From: Pilasporangium apinafurcum
Taxonomy: Eukaryota; Oomycota; Peronosporomycetes; Pythiales; Pythiaceae
Reading direction: 5' to 3'
NCBI GenBank assembly: GCA_001600495.1
Contig: BCKE01000033.1
Span: 113,202 to 177,201, forward strand
Length of the DNA: 64,000 nt
Notes under the pieces: generated by a model
Database searches by the model: none
Seen by the model: only the letters and a program-made list of their open reading frames with translations
Told to the model about the DNA's origin: nothing
Made by a program: the position numbers and the translations under genes
Part shown: in pieces, positions 55,466 through 64,000 of the stretch
Layout of the letters: the number at the start of each line of letters is the position of its first letter
How positions within the stretch are numbered: position 1 is the first letter of the stretch

Positions 55466-56669
55466 GTGAGAGAAAATAACAAAGATCAGCAGTTGTCTGT
55501 GACCTGACTGTTAGCGTCATTTCGTCGAGACGATTTGGCATCTGATTGAGTTCTAGTCTTGTTTAGCATGTGTTTCTGGGTGACATCAGTCAATGTTATT
55601 GTACTATTACAATATTGTCTTGTTGACGTCTTTTCGTTTGAACGTCGCGATCATCAAAAGCTTACGCTAGAACTTCGTCACAGTCGTGCTCATCTACGAT
55701 GGAAATCAACAACCGCCCTCTACTATCAGTCAATGGGGTCATGTGGCTTCACAGGCTAAATAAATAGAAGAGACTACTATGGCAGATAGCATCTGAGGTT
55801 TCTTACTGGTGATTACCAGGATATGGGCTAACCATGTGGACATGTTTCACGTTTGAAAAGTCGGTTGACTCTACATTCTTTCTTTCTCATTGCAACTCTG
55901 GCGGTCTTGGAAATCCGTATACTGTCATCGACTTGCATCCTTTCTTGAAAAGGATAGTGGAGAAAAGATCTCATCAAGGAGAATTGAAAACAAGTTTGTA
56001 TGCCACCAGTGGGAGAAATGGGGGAATAAAGGTTAAAGAAGTCTCTCAGCACCCTAACGGCTTGAACGAGGCAAGCACGCTCATCCATCGCCCAACGTGT
56101 ATGAGTCAGGTCCAGACGATTCGAAGCCACGACAACACCCAACGGAAGTTACCAAGACAGTGAGTTTCCATATCGAATACTAGAAGAACGTATCTAGACG
56201 AATGGCGTTTGAAAAAGCAAGAGGTACGTGCCAAATACTTTTCGCGGATGCAAAGGAGAACTCGATCCGGCAACCAAGAGCACTCTGAACAATTGACACT
56301 GGCAACTACCTGTATAAATTAATACATATCTAAACTGACCACATCGCTACAAATAGTATAAATATATTAATTACCTTTATAAATAAATATTTAAAGCAAA
56401 TTTATAGCTTCCATTTAATGGCTACCTCTTCTCATCATCGAAACGTAGAAGCTGTTGAAAAGACACAAGCGTGGGCTCTTCAGTCGCCCCATCCATCAGA
56501 TTTCAATCTGCACAGCAAGTTCGTTTGACATGCGTCACCGTCACGTCCTGAACACATTCGCCCGATAGGAATGAAGAGGTTCATCGCTCCTATAAGCACC
56601 AACTCACAGTGTCACTTTGCAAACCAAGTTGGCTTTCGTACGAGGCGATCTTTAGCAGACTGAGATAAT
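55466..56669. other. Intergenic, no supported gene
   Basis: Between the second expansin-like gene and the short anchor gene. Strongly AT-rich at 56310-56400. Short frames at 55828-56163 on both strands have no recognisable product. No residual expansin barrel sequence was noticed. Confidence 0.5.
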
Positions 56670-57128
56670 ATGCGACCGAATACGGCAGTGCAGTGTCTAA
56701 ATGCGCTTGGTTTTGCGCTGCTACATCCCATTGTAAACGGTGAATCGTTCCGATTTGATTCTGGGAGCTCTACCAGTCAAGCCATGGATGGGAATGCAGG
56801 CGTGGGAGTGGAAGAATCAATCACACCTGCATCAACACCAAGCCCAAGTCTACCTGACTCAAGTGATAAACCAGATGACGATTCCGTGACGATAAAACTA
56901 GTAATCTTGAGTGTACTCGGCAGTGTTGGCATTATTATCGTTGTGATCTTGCTTGTGCTGATGAAAAACCGACGAGCAAAATTGAAAGAACAATCGAATA
57001 GCAATAACAACAAACCGCGTGATCCATTGGACAGCGCGTATCCGTATTTCACGCCGTTGCATGTCGTCACGCGATCGTTTTACGAGCTCGATACACCCAC
57101 TGAAAAAGCAGACATTGCTGCATTGTAA
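56670..57128 (+). CDS. Short single-span membrane protein resembling an expansin anchor
   Basis: ATG 56670 opens 152 residues. A weak signal-like N-terminus (ALGFALLHPIVNG) is followed by a Ser/Pro/Thr-rich segment (30-70) and one span at 75-98 (KLVILSVLGSVGIIIVVILL), then a basic tail with an Asn run. The span and its preceding DDDSVTIKLVIL segment closely resemble the stalk-anchor junction of the expansin-like protein at 54260 (SATVKIIILSILGFLGM). There is no barrel domain. It may be a duplicate that lost its catalytic-type domains, or an independent small surface protein. It is convergent with the ERMARD-like gene, with 27 bp between stops. Confidence 0.6.
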   Translation: MRPNTAVQCLNALGFALLHPIVNGESFRFDSGSSTSQAMDGNAGVGVEESITPASTPSPSLPDSSDKPDDDSVTIKLVILSVLGSVGIIIVVILLVLMKNRRAKLKEQSNSNNNKPRDPLDSAYPYFTPLHVVTRSFYELDTPTEKADIAAL

Positions 57129-57155
57129 TCGCATGAGCGGGAAGGATGTAGGCAT

Positions 57156-59735
57156 TCATGAGTAATTTATATACGTGCCGGCAAGTTCTTCGCCGCTTAG
57201 AGTTGATAATAACGCTTTCATTGCTTTCGAGTCCAAAAACTGTAGTGTAAGTTGCGCCGCTTTCACTTCGCTCTTCTGTGTGCCTGTGCAGGCTTCAAAT
57301 GCTGTAATGAACTGTAGTAGCCTATGTTGCATATGCTCAAACACTGTGGCTTTCATGCAATATCCACAGCGTAGAGAGACACTTGGTTTTACTACACAAT
57401 TATCTTCACTCTCTATTTTCGCGAGTTGTGTAGCCTTTTCCAATAAATACACCAATTGATGCTCCACGAGTCCCAAGCACAACCGTTGTACTTGCTCGAA
57501 AATGGAGATGAAGAGAACGCTGTTCAAGAAAGACCGACGGTGATTTGTTCTTGCTTTGCCCTCATAAATCAGATTCTGGAGTTGAACTACACGTGTGGGG
57601 AAATTTCTAAGTGCTCGCTGACTGGATGCGATGCTCTCCATCATGCATGAAATCATGCGAAGACCATCTTGGTCACTCAACGCCAGGACATAGCGTTCGA
57701 GACCACAATCAAGTGCATGTGGGATTAGAGACAACTTTTGCTGACACATATGCACTTCCTTATCTTCGTATTCGTCCACTCGGAGAAATACACTGTTAAC
57801 GCGATGACTCTTCGTGAAGTGCTGTTGAATCTGACCAGTGATTGCATCCAACTTTACCTGCAACTGCATTAATAGGGAAGGGAACTCTGCAAGCTTCTTT
57901 GGGTTCTCGAAATCGACATCATTTTCAGTCTCGCGATCATTGATTAAACATCGAAAGCCTGATACTTTAGATGATTCCTCAAGCAATCCAAAATTGCTTC
58001 CATTCCGAAACGGTGCCACACGCGGAAACTCAATCCACGTCTGGAGCTCTTCAGCATTTTGCTTCGTCTTTAGCCGAATGGTAGTCCATTGCGTTCGAAA
58101 CTCTGACATTTTTTCCATTAACTTATTCGCATTGGAAAGAGCACGATAAAGCTGGTAAAATGGATGAAAAGAGCTGGAATAGTGGTTTTGGAATGAAGTA
58201 AGGAGTTCGTGAATGCTTGGAGTTGACTCGCTTCCTTCATTATGCTGGCAAACAGAGTGATTTGACGATCCACTGTTCCTGCTCTCAGCTATGAGCACCA
58301 ACGCAAGGAACAGAAGTTGTGTAACGGTTGATACTGACCGAAGTGGAGTTTCACTTTCACAATCAAGGTTTTCATGACTCAAAAAAAAGCCAGACAGGTC
58401 CGATTTCCCATGGCACAGTTTTGCGCGTAAGTTTGGTCCCATTGCCATCATGAATAAATCGATACACACTGACAACGATGCCAAAGGCAGTGCATTGTAC
58501 AACTCATTATGCCGCTTCTTACGTGGCGTTAATCTGCAGACACACCCCGTTATTGGTAAATTTTCTCCCAGTACAACAAATGGATGGATCAACACTTGAT
58601 GATTGTCTTTTTGACCGAACCCATCCAGTGTTGTATGATACCCATCGATCTGTCCATTGTTGTACTCGCTGGAGATCTTCCATTTTACTTGATTGCGTCG
58701 AAGAAACTCTTGGCGTATCCCGTGTTCCAGGGCTGGAAGTACGGCGAACAGAAACCAGAACTCATTACCACTTTTAATCAACGCTTGTATCGCTTTTCGA
58801 ATGAGATTTACTCTTCCTCTTGGGAAAAACGAACTGTTTACCCACTTTTCCACGTCTTTTTGAGTGATTGTCTCCAATACCTCAGTCCAAGCATTGCTTC
58901 CATTCATCTGATTAGGGATAACAAACTGGTCATTTAAAATCTGAAGATCGAACAGTTTCGTAGCATCTTTATATTCTCGGGTAGTGAGTTCTGGCTTTAC
59001 ATATGGTGATACTGCGAGTATCAGCAGCATCGTTAAGCAGCCAAAGCACTTTGGTACATCAACTGGACAGAGGAATCCATGCCAGACCAAGTTACGCAAG
59101 TTTAGCCCTGAAGATGAAAATACTGTCTTCATCATGAGTAGCATACCATGCGGTAGGACACTTTTAAGCGTGTTGGACTGTAGGAGATCGCAGAGCGTCA
59201 GGTTTTTCTTGTCTGTCTTCAAGTTCGAGTCGGAAGTTGCTTCGTGCACTTTGTTTTGATGATACAGCACGAACAGCACTCGCTCCAGAATTGTGATCAA
59301 AATGACAAATGCCATGTAATATTCTCCCTCGTGGTCATCGAGCAAGCGAAGGAGTAGAGGAAGCTTGGTTCCATGTGGCAACACTTGTCGACTATCGAGC
59401 GGCCATTTCTTCAGTTCGAGACCAACTTCCACGAAAAAATGCTCCATGTGAATAGCTACCGCCCATATAATCTGTGTAGGTGCCACGCTAGGGCTTACGC
59501 TCAATAAAACAGCAATCTTGTTCCAATCAATATCCACTCGCAGATCGTCGTCAACTCTTCGTACATTCATGGAAGGCTGGTCACGCGCAAGTTGTGCAAT
59601 TATAGCTCGCGGAAGCCGCCAATACGAATAAAGTGCATCGTACATCTGATGCGATAGCGATGGACGATAGCACAGTGCATCGTGATGCAGCAGCAAGCGC
59701 TGCATGGCCTTCATATCAACCTGTAGCATTGCCAT
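57156..59735 (-). CDS. ERMARD/DUF4209-like protein (copy 1)
   Basis: The frame is open from 59768 (TTG). Nearby ATGs are 59735 and 59729, and 59735 is annotated, giving 859 residues without introns. It is homologous along its whole length to the divergent gene at 59905. Shared hallmarks: YDALYSYWRLPRA near the start, EGEYYMAFVILITILERVLF, GLNLRNLVWHGF (Arg214 to Phe221), PKCFGCLT, GRVNLIRKAI, ALPLASLSVCIDLFMMAMGPNLRAKL and KARTNHRRSFLNS. The R-N-x-x-x-H-G signature is typical of DUF4209 as found in ERMARD, an ER-membrane protein linked to RNA degradation in animals. The biochemical function of the family is poorly known. Confidence 0.82.
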   Translation of the reverse strand: MAMLQVDMKAMQRLLLHHDALCYRPSLSHQMYDALYSYWRLPRAIIAQLARDQPSMNVRRVDDDLRVDIDWNKIAVLLSVSPSVAPTQIIWAVAIHMEHFFVEVGLELKKWPLDSRQVLPHGTKLPLLLRLLDDHEGEYYMAFVILITILERVLFVLYHQNKVHEATSDSNLKTDKKNLTLCDLLQSNTLKSVLPHGMLLMMKTVFSSSGLNLRNLVWHGFLCPVDVPKCFGCLTMLLILAVSPYVKPELTTREYKDATKLFDLQILNDQFVIPNQMNGSNAWTEVLETITQKDVEKWVNSSFFPRGRVNLIRKAIQALIKSGNEFWFLFAVLPALEHGIRQEFLRRNQVKWKISSEYNNGQIDGYHTTLDGFGQKDNHQVLIHPFVVLGENLPITGCVCRLTPRKKRHNELYNALPLASLSVCIDLFMMAMGPNLRAKLCHGKSDLSGFFLSHENLDCESETPLRSVSTVTQLLFLALVLIAESRNSGSSNHSVCQHNEGSESTPSIHELLTSFQNHYSSSFHPFYQLYRALSNANKLMEKMSEFRTQWTTIRLKTKQNAEELQTWIEFPRVAPFRNGSNFGLLEESSKVSGFRCLINDRETENDVDFENPKKLAEFPSLLMQLQVKLDAITGQIQQHFTKSHRVNSVFLRVDEYEDKEVHMCQQKLSLIPHALDCGLERYVLALSDQDGLRMISCMMESIASSQRALRNFPTRVVQLQNLIYEGKARTNHRRSFLNSVLFISIFEQVQRLCLGLVEHQLVYLLEKATQLAKIESEDNCVVKPSVSLRCGYCMKATVFEHMQHRLLQFITAFEACTGTQKSEVKAAQLTLQFLDSKAMKALLSTLSGEELAGTYINYS

Positions 59736-59904
59736 CAAATTCGAGATGATAATCAACCCATTTGTCAAGTAGCTTCACTTTTATGACATGCTGTTTGATA
59801 ATCAGTATGTGTGCGTATGGCACTATCACGAGGTAATGGTCAATTTGTCACTTGACTGGGTTGATTGACATGCACTCGTCAATTGGCTGCAAGTGGAATG
59901 AAAG
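59736..59904. promoter_or_regulatory. Short shared bidirectional promoter region
   Basis: Only 169 bp separate the ATGs of two divergent paralogues, so both core promoters must lie here or overlap the coding starts. No specific element was identified. Confidence 0.5.
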
Positions 59905-62454
59905 ATGATCAGCGTGAAGGCAACACAACAATTGCTGCTGCAGCGCGGTGTGTTGAGCTACCATCCGTCACTCTCAGCTCAAGTGTACGATGTACTGTAT
60001 TCATATTGGCGACTTCCTCGAGCTACAAAGGCAGAATTAAGTTTGCGAATGCCACATATGGCACTCCATATTCAGTCTGACACATCAGAAAGCGCCGAGA
60101 AGGATGTTCATGTAGAGATAAACTGGAACGAAGTGGCTACTTTCCTTGAAGGAACAAGAGGCATAGCAGCGGTGACTCCAGTGGAGGCTTCGTGGGCGAT
60201 GATTACCCAGATGAACCACCTTGTTACACATGCTATGAAAGAGATTGAGCATTACCCACTTGATAGGCGACGAGTATTGCCCCATACTGCCAAACTCCCG
60301 GAACTTATTCACTTATTGGATGACCACGTGGGCGAGTACTACATGGCGTTTATTATTTTGATTACAATTCTGGAGAAAGCGCTTTACGATCTACATCACC
60401 AGAATGAGACAGTCACCGCAAAAGCTGACAAAAAGAAAAACATGATTCTTCGTGATCTGCTTTATGCTGATACACTTACGCGAGTGCTCCCCGATGGTCT
60501 TGTGCGTTTGCTCAAGATTTTGTTCTTGCCATCGGGTTTGAATCTGCGTAATTTGGTTTGGCATGGCTTCCTTACTCCAATGGAAGTTCCAAAGTGTTTT
60601 GGCTGTTTAACCGTCGTGCTGATACTGACCGTCCGTGATTATCTGAAACCTCAAGACACTGTGCTAAGCGACCTTGAATTGCCGAACACATGTTACTTCG
60701 ATGTTCATACATTTGACGACCGATTCGTGACTTCAGAAAGTATGCTGAAACTCCCGCTCTCTGAGAGAGAACTTGAACTAACGCTCAATAGCTCATTTAT
60801 CCCCAAAGGACGGGTTAATCTTGTACGAAGAGCACTCACGGCGTTCATAACTGATCGAGATGAACTTTGGTTTCTGTTCGCACTACTGCCGGTGTTTGAG
60901 CACGCCATGCGAATCGAGTTTGTTCGTGCAAATCAAGCTCGATGGGGGATCTCTGGTGCCTATGGTCAAGCACAAATCGATGCGTACTACTCTACGTTGG
61001 ATGGCTTTGGACAAAAACATAAACACCAGGTATTGTTGCATCCGATTGTAGTACCAGAGCAGGTGGAATCAAAAGACGATTCGTCTTGTGACATCAAAAG
61101 TATCAGTGAGTACTCTCCTATACCCATGGGTGAGCACCGATTGAATGCATTATACACCGCGATACCGATCGCGTCTCTCTCAGTGTGTCTGGATCTGTTT
61201 ATGATGGCATCTGGTCCGAATCTGCGAGCAAAATTGTGTCATGGCGAAGCTGATTTGTCGACCCTACTCGCAAGTCCCGAATCGAAGCGGCCGGTTTCTA
61301 CAGCGAGTCAGCTCTTTTTCCTAGCGTGGTTGCTTGTATGCGACAACGCGTGCAAGGATTCGCGCAATAGTGACACTGATTCATGTTTAAATAGACCTTC
61401 ATCCACAGAATCGCCGACTACTTCCGCCATACAATCTCTCCAGTCCTTCCAAGAGTGCTATTCCTGCTCATTCCATCCATATTTCCAGCTTCATCGCGCT
61501 CTTGGACACGCAAACGAATTGGCATTCGACTTCTCTGCGTTTCGAGCAAGCTGGACTACTTGTCGATTAGAAGAGATAACGAAGGACGGCCAAGGCGAGT
61601 CTCAGAAGTGGATTGAGTTTCCACTTGTGAATCCGTTCAAGAACGGTGCGAAATTTGGGCTTATAGAGAAATCTTCACGATTGGCGGAGCTTCATACATT
61701 AGTCGACGGATCTACAGCCACGGTTGACAAAAAGTCTCCAGCACCAGTAAAACTTGCAGGATTTCCTGTGTTGCTAGCGCAGTTGCGGGCCAAATTGAAT
61801 ACAGTTATCGATCAAATTCAGTCCCATTTGGTAGCGAACCATCAAAACAGTAGTGTGTTCCTCCCAACGAAGGAGAAAGAAGCAGATTCACCATGCACAA
61901 GTGATACCAATTTTTCTCCACTTTCGCGTCCATTTGACCGAGAACTCGAGCGCTATATCCTAGCGTTGAGCGACCACGACGGACTTAGTGTGGCGGCATG
62001 CATGATGGAGAGCATCACATCCAGTCAGCGTGCTCTCAAAACGTTTTGTACTCGATTCATTCAACTTCAGCAACTCATCTACGAGAGCAAGGCGAGAACG
62101 AACCATCGTCGGTCATTCTTAAACAGCATCTTTTTTATGCCTGTCTTCGAGCAAGTCCATCGGTCGTGTTTGGCGCTCGTGGAACATCAAGTGATGTGCT
62201 TATTGGAAAAGGCTTTGTATCTCCAGCAAGAAGAGAGTGAGATTGAACACGATCGTGAAGAAAAAAAAGCAAGTCTTGACTACGGTTGCAGCAAATCCGT
62301 AGCGTTTGAGCAGGTGCAACGCAAGTTACTGCAGTTTATCACGGCGTTTGAAGGTTGCACAGGCAGCACTGAAGCCTCACAGAAAAGCGGGGAGAAAGCG
62401 CTACAATTAACTCTGCAATTTCTGGACTCCAAGGCTGTGAAAGCATTGTTTTGA
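59905..62454 (+). CDS. ERMARD/DUF4209-like protein (copy 2)
   Basis: A single exon from ATG 59905 gives 849 residues. It aligns with copy 1 from YDVLYSYWRLPRA through GEYYMAFIILITILEKALY, GLNLRNLVWHGF (Arg215 to Phe222), PKCFGCLTVVL, GRVNLVRRALTAF, ELWFLFALLPVFEHAMR, YSTLDGFGQKH, GPNLRAKLCHGEADLS, QKWIEFPLVNPFKNGAKFGL and TNHRRSFLNSIFF to LQLTLQFLDSKAVKALF. The two proteins are strongly conserved in blocks with variable acidic linkers between them, so both are under selection. No signal peptide or strong membrane span stands out at the N-terminus. Function is inferred from the family only. Confidence 0.85.
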   Translation: MISVKATQQLLLQRGVLSYHPSLSAQVYDVLYSYWRLPRATKAELSLRMPHMALHIQSDTSESAEKDVHVEINWNEVATFLEGTRGIAAVTPVEASWAMITQMNHLVTHAMKEIEHYPLDRRRVLPHTAKLPELIHLLDDHVGEYYMAFIILITILEKALYDLHHQNETVTAKADKKKNMILRDLLYADTLTRVLPDGLVRLLKILFLPSGLNLRNLVWHGFLTPMEVPKCFGCLTVVLILTVRDYLKPQDTVLSDLELPNTCYFDVHTFDDRFVTSESMLKLPLSERELELTLNSSFIPKGRVNLVRRALTAFITDRDELWFLFALLPVFEHAMRIEFVRANQARWGISGAYGQAQIDAYYSTLDGFGQKHKHQVLLHPIVVPEQVESKDDSSCDIKSISEYSPIPMGEHRLNALYTAIPIASLSVCLDLFMMASGPNLRAKLCHGEADLSTLLASPESKRPVSTASQLFFLAWLLVCDNACKDSRNSDTDSCLNRPSSTESPTTSAIQSLQSFQECYSCSFHPYFQLHRALGHANELAFDFSAFRASWTTCRLEEITKDGQGESQKWIEFPLVNPFKNGAKFGLIEKSSRLAELHTLVDGSTATVDKKSPAPVKLAGFPVLLAQLRAKLNTVIDQIQSHLVANHQNSSVFLPTKEKEADSPCTSDTNFSPLSRPFDRELERYILALSDHDGLSVAACMMESITSSQRALKTFCTRFIQLQQLIYESKARTNHRRSFLNSIFFMPVFEQVHRSCLALVEHQVMCLLEKALYLQQEESEIEHDREEKKASLDYGCSKSVAFEQVQRKLLQFITAFEGCTGSTEASQKSGEKALQLTLQFLDSKAVKALF

Positions 62455-63435
62455 TCGACTTTTAAATGGAAGAAGCATAGCAATATAGATTAGAAAGGGA
62501 CTTCAGCCCAATAGAACACACAGGTTGTGCACAATAGAGGCACAGAGAATTTAAGGCTATACAGGCACATGTAGCTATCGAATAAAATACTAAGGCAGCC
62601 ATTCAGCGCGGGGGTAACAACGAGGATAATTCACTCTCCAATACACAATAGTATAGCTTCAACAGAGAATTCCTCTGGCCATAAACCATCGACAGAGAAG
62701 CAATCGGACAAGGACGAACCTTTGTTATGGTCATGAGTCCATTTCTTCACTAACTGCATGCAAAGAAAAGTTGCAAAACAGTCAGCAAGAATGTCGAACT
62801 CGAACCACAACCCAATCGCTCTCAACACAACAGTTCCCATAACCGAAAGTTTTCTCCTTCTATCATATTCTATGTCGTATAGAGAGCCGCAATATCTTGG
62901 TGGAATGAACGACGTTCGACATGAGGAGTGTAAGATCGAGAGAGAGAAACAAACTTGAACAGAGTCCACAGCAAATGCATCAGGCGCCTCAGATAAAAAA
63001 AAATGCAAATGGCGACAAAGGAAGAGCAAAATGAACTGCGTCCCACATGACGTATGGCCACTGAAACCCATCATTTCTTGTTCCTTTTGTTGTCAAAGGT
63101 GTCTGGCTTTCCATTGAGTAATCTCCATGCATGAGGAAAGAAAGGGGTCAGCAAACAACCTATAACACGCACAGAGACTAACCCAGCAGCTCCATTTGCT
63201 TAAAAATCCCCCGCCTTTAAGGAATTGCCAAAAATGAACCAAACACTATTCGCCCCACGCCTGTGTCTCCTGTCGAGAGGAAACGATTTTGTCTAGGGTT
63301 ACAGGCAGTCCAGCAGACCACCTTCAGTTAATCGCAGCCATACGCGGCTGTATTCCACAGTCGCTCCATTCCCCCTTCAGCATCACCACTATACACTTAC
63401 TATCCAAGTCAGTCCTATATGTACCGCGTTCTCCA

Positions 63436-63450
63436 TCTCTCTCTCTCTCT
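63436..63450. repeat. (CT)n microsatellite
   Basis: Short alternating C/T run. Confidence 0.8.
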
Positions 63451-63610
63451 TCCCCAGTCAACGTCCATTCATCATCACACTCCATGCGCTATCACTCGGA
63501 TCAATTGCATCATCGGCCACATATGCATTTTCCCTCCAAAGAAGCGAAAATGAATTCGAAAAACACAAAATAGCAACACTAAAAACGATATAACTCTATA
63601 GAATGCCGTC

Positions 63611-63626
63611 ACGGTATATATACCGT
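63611..63626. repeat. Perfect 16-bp palindrome
   Basis: ACGGTATATATACCGT reads the same on both strands; a related CGGTATATAATATATACTG block follows about 30 bp later. Confidence 0.85.
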
Positions 63627-64000
63627 AGGATATTTTATTGTTGTAAAAAAACACGGTATATAATATATACTGTATAGACCAAATCACCCAAATTCACCTT
63701 GTACCGCTTGGACTTTACCTAATTAATACAGTATTACTCATAGTTACCTAATTTTTTCATTATTTTTTCTAAGAAATGGGTAAAATTGGGAGGTTAAATC
63801 TTGCAATTACAGCAACTAAAAAGTCATTTTGCCAAAGTTCCCATCATTTACCAACGTTAGATATACACCCTCTTTACTAACTNACACTANATACACGTAC
63901 GAGAGTCAAGTGCAACCAGAAGCCTTCAAATCAAAAGATCACTACCAAACGCAAACGCGAAGAAGACGCCTCCACGGTCAATAAGGATGGACATCCATCT

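Larger units (their letters stand above)
62455..64000. other. Right-edge intergenic DNA, no supported gene, two ambiguous bases
   Basis: No convincing gene. A 147-codon minus frame at 62631-63074 lacks family features. A (CT)n run lies at about 63436-63450 and a perfect 16-bp palindrome at 63611-63626 within a TATA-rich stretch. Unresolved bases (N) occur near 63883 and 63890. The last 100 bp are open in more than one frame and could belong to a gene continuing beyond the window, but this cannot be shown. Confidence 0.5.

Noticed and set aside
62631-63074. 147-codon minus frame near the right edge
   Set aside because: Low-complexity aromatic/Cys/Ser composition, no domain, no convincing gene context.

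Overview
The window is nuclear DNA of an oomycete (water mould); the genus cannot be fixed from the sequence. The evidence is: introns of 69-93 bp with GT..AG borders set among many intronless genes; families typical of oomycetes (START proteins with a FYVE-like finger, folate/biopterin BT1 transporters, expansin-like proteins, a Tos1-type wall protein); and moderately AT-rich, compact DNA. Several open frames begin upstream of the first plausible ATG, so starts were chosen at ATG codons using homology between paralogues, signal peptides and splice sites.

Layout. 1-11 kb holds housekeeping-type genes: the 5' part of a BT1-family transporter running off the left edge (-), a kinesin-13 (+, 3 exons), a 4-exon protein that may be a proteasome assembly chaperone (+), mitochondrial enoyl reductase (-, 2 exons), and a TPR plus cyclic-nucleotide-binding-like protein (-). 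12-47 kb is dominated by ten intronless paralogues of one START/FYVE-like family, oriented + + + - - - - + + +. Set among them are a secreted serine protease, a small cysteine-rich secreted protein and a Tos1/thaumatin-like wall protein (13.7-18.7 kb), an ammonium transporter (30.1 kb) and a second BT1 transporter (36.4 kb). 47-57 kb is a surface and secreted block: a membrane-anchored esterase-like protein, a small secreted His-rich protein, two membrane-anchored expansin-like proteins and a short related-looking anchor protein. 57-62.5 kb is a head-to-head pair of ERMARD/DUF4209-like paralogues. The last 1.5 kb has no supported gene and contains two unresolved bases.

Mobile DNA is present as decayed pieces of one TnpB/Fanzor-type element: two fragments in inverted orientation at 21.6-22.1 kb, an internally deleted fragment at 40.2-40.5 kb, and a right end alone at 51.07-51.21 kb. 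Two of these fragments share the same internal deletion junction, which suggests a non-autonomous derivative that was itself mobile.

Taken together, the window mixes conserved cell-biology genes with nutrient transporters (ammonium, pterin/folate) and secreted or wall-directed proteins (protease, Tos1-like, expansin-like, esterase-like). The most striking structure is the ten-gene START/FYVE-like array: all copies keep eight zinc-ligand cysteines, but the canonical phosphoinositide-binding FYVE motif is absent.
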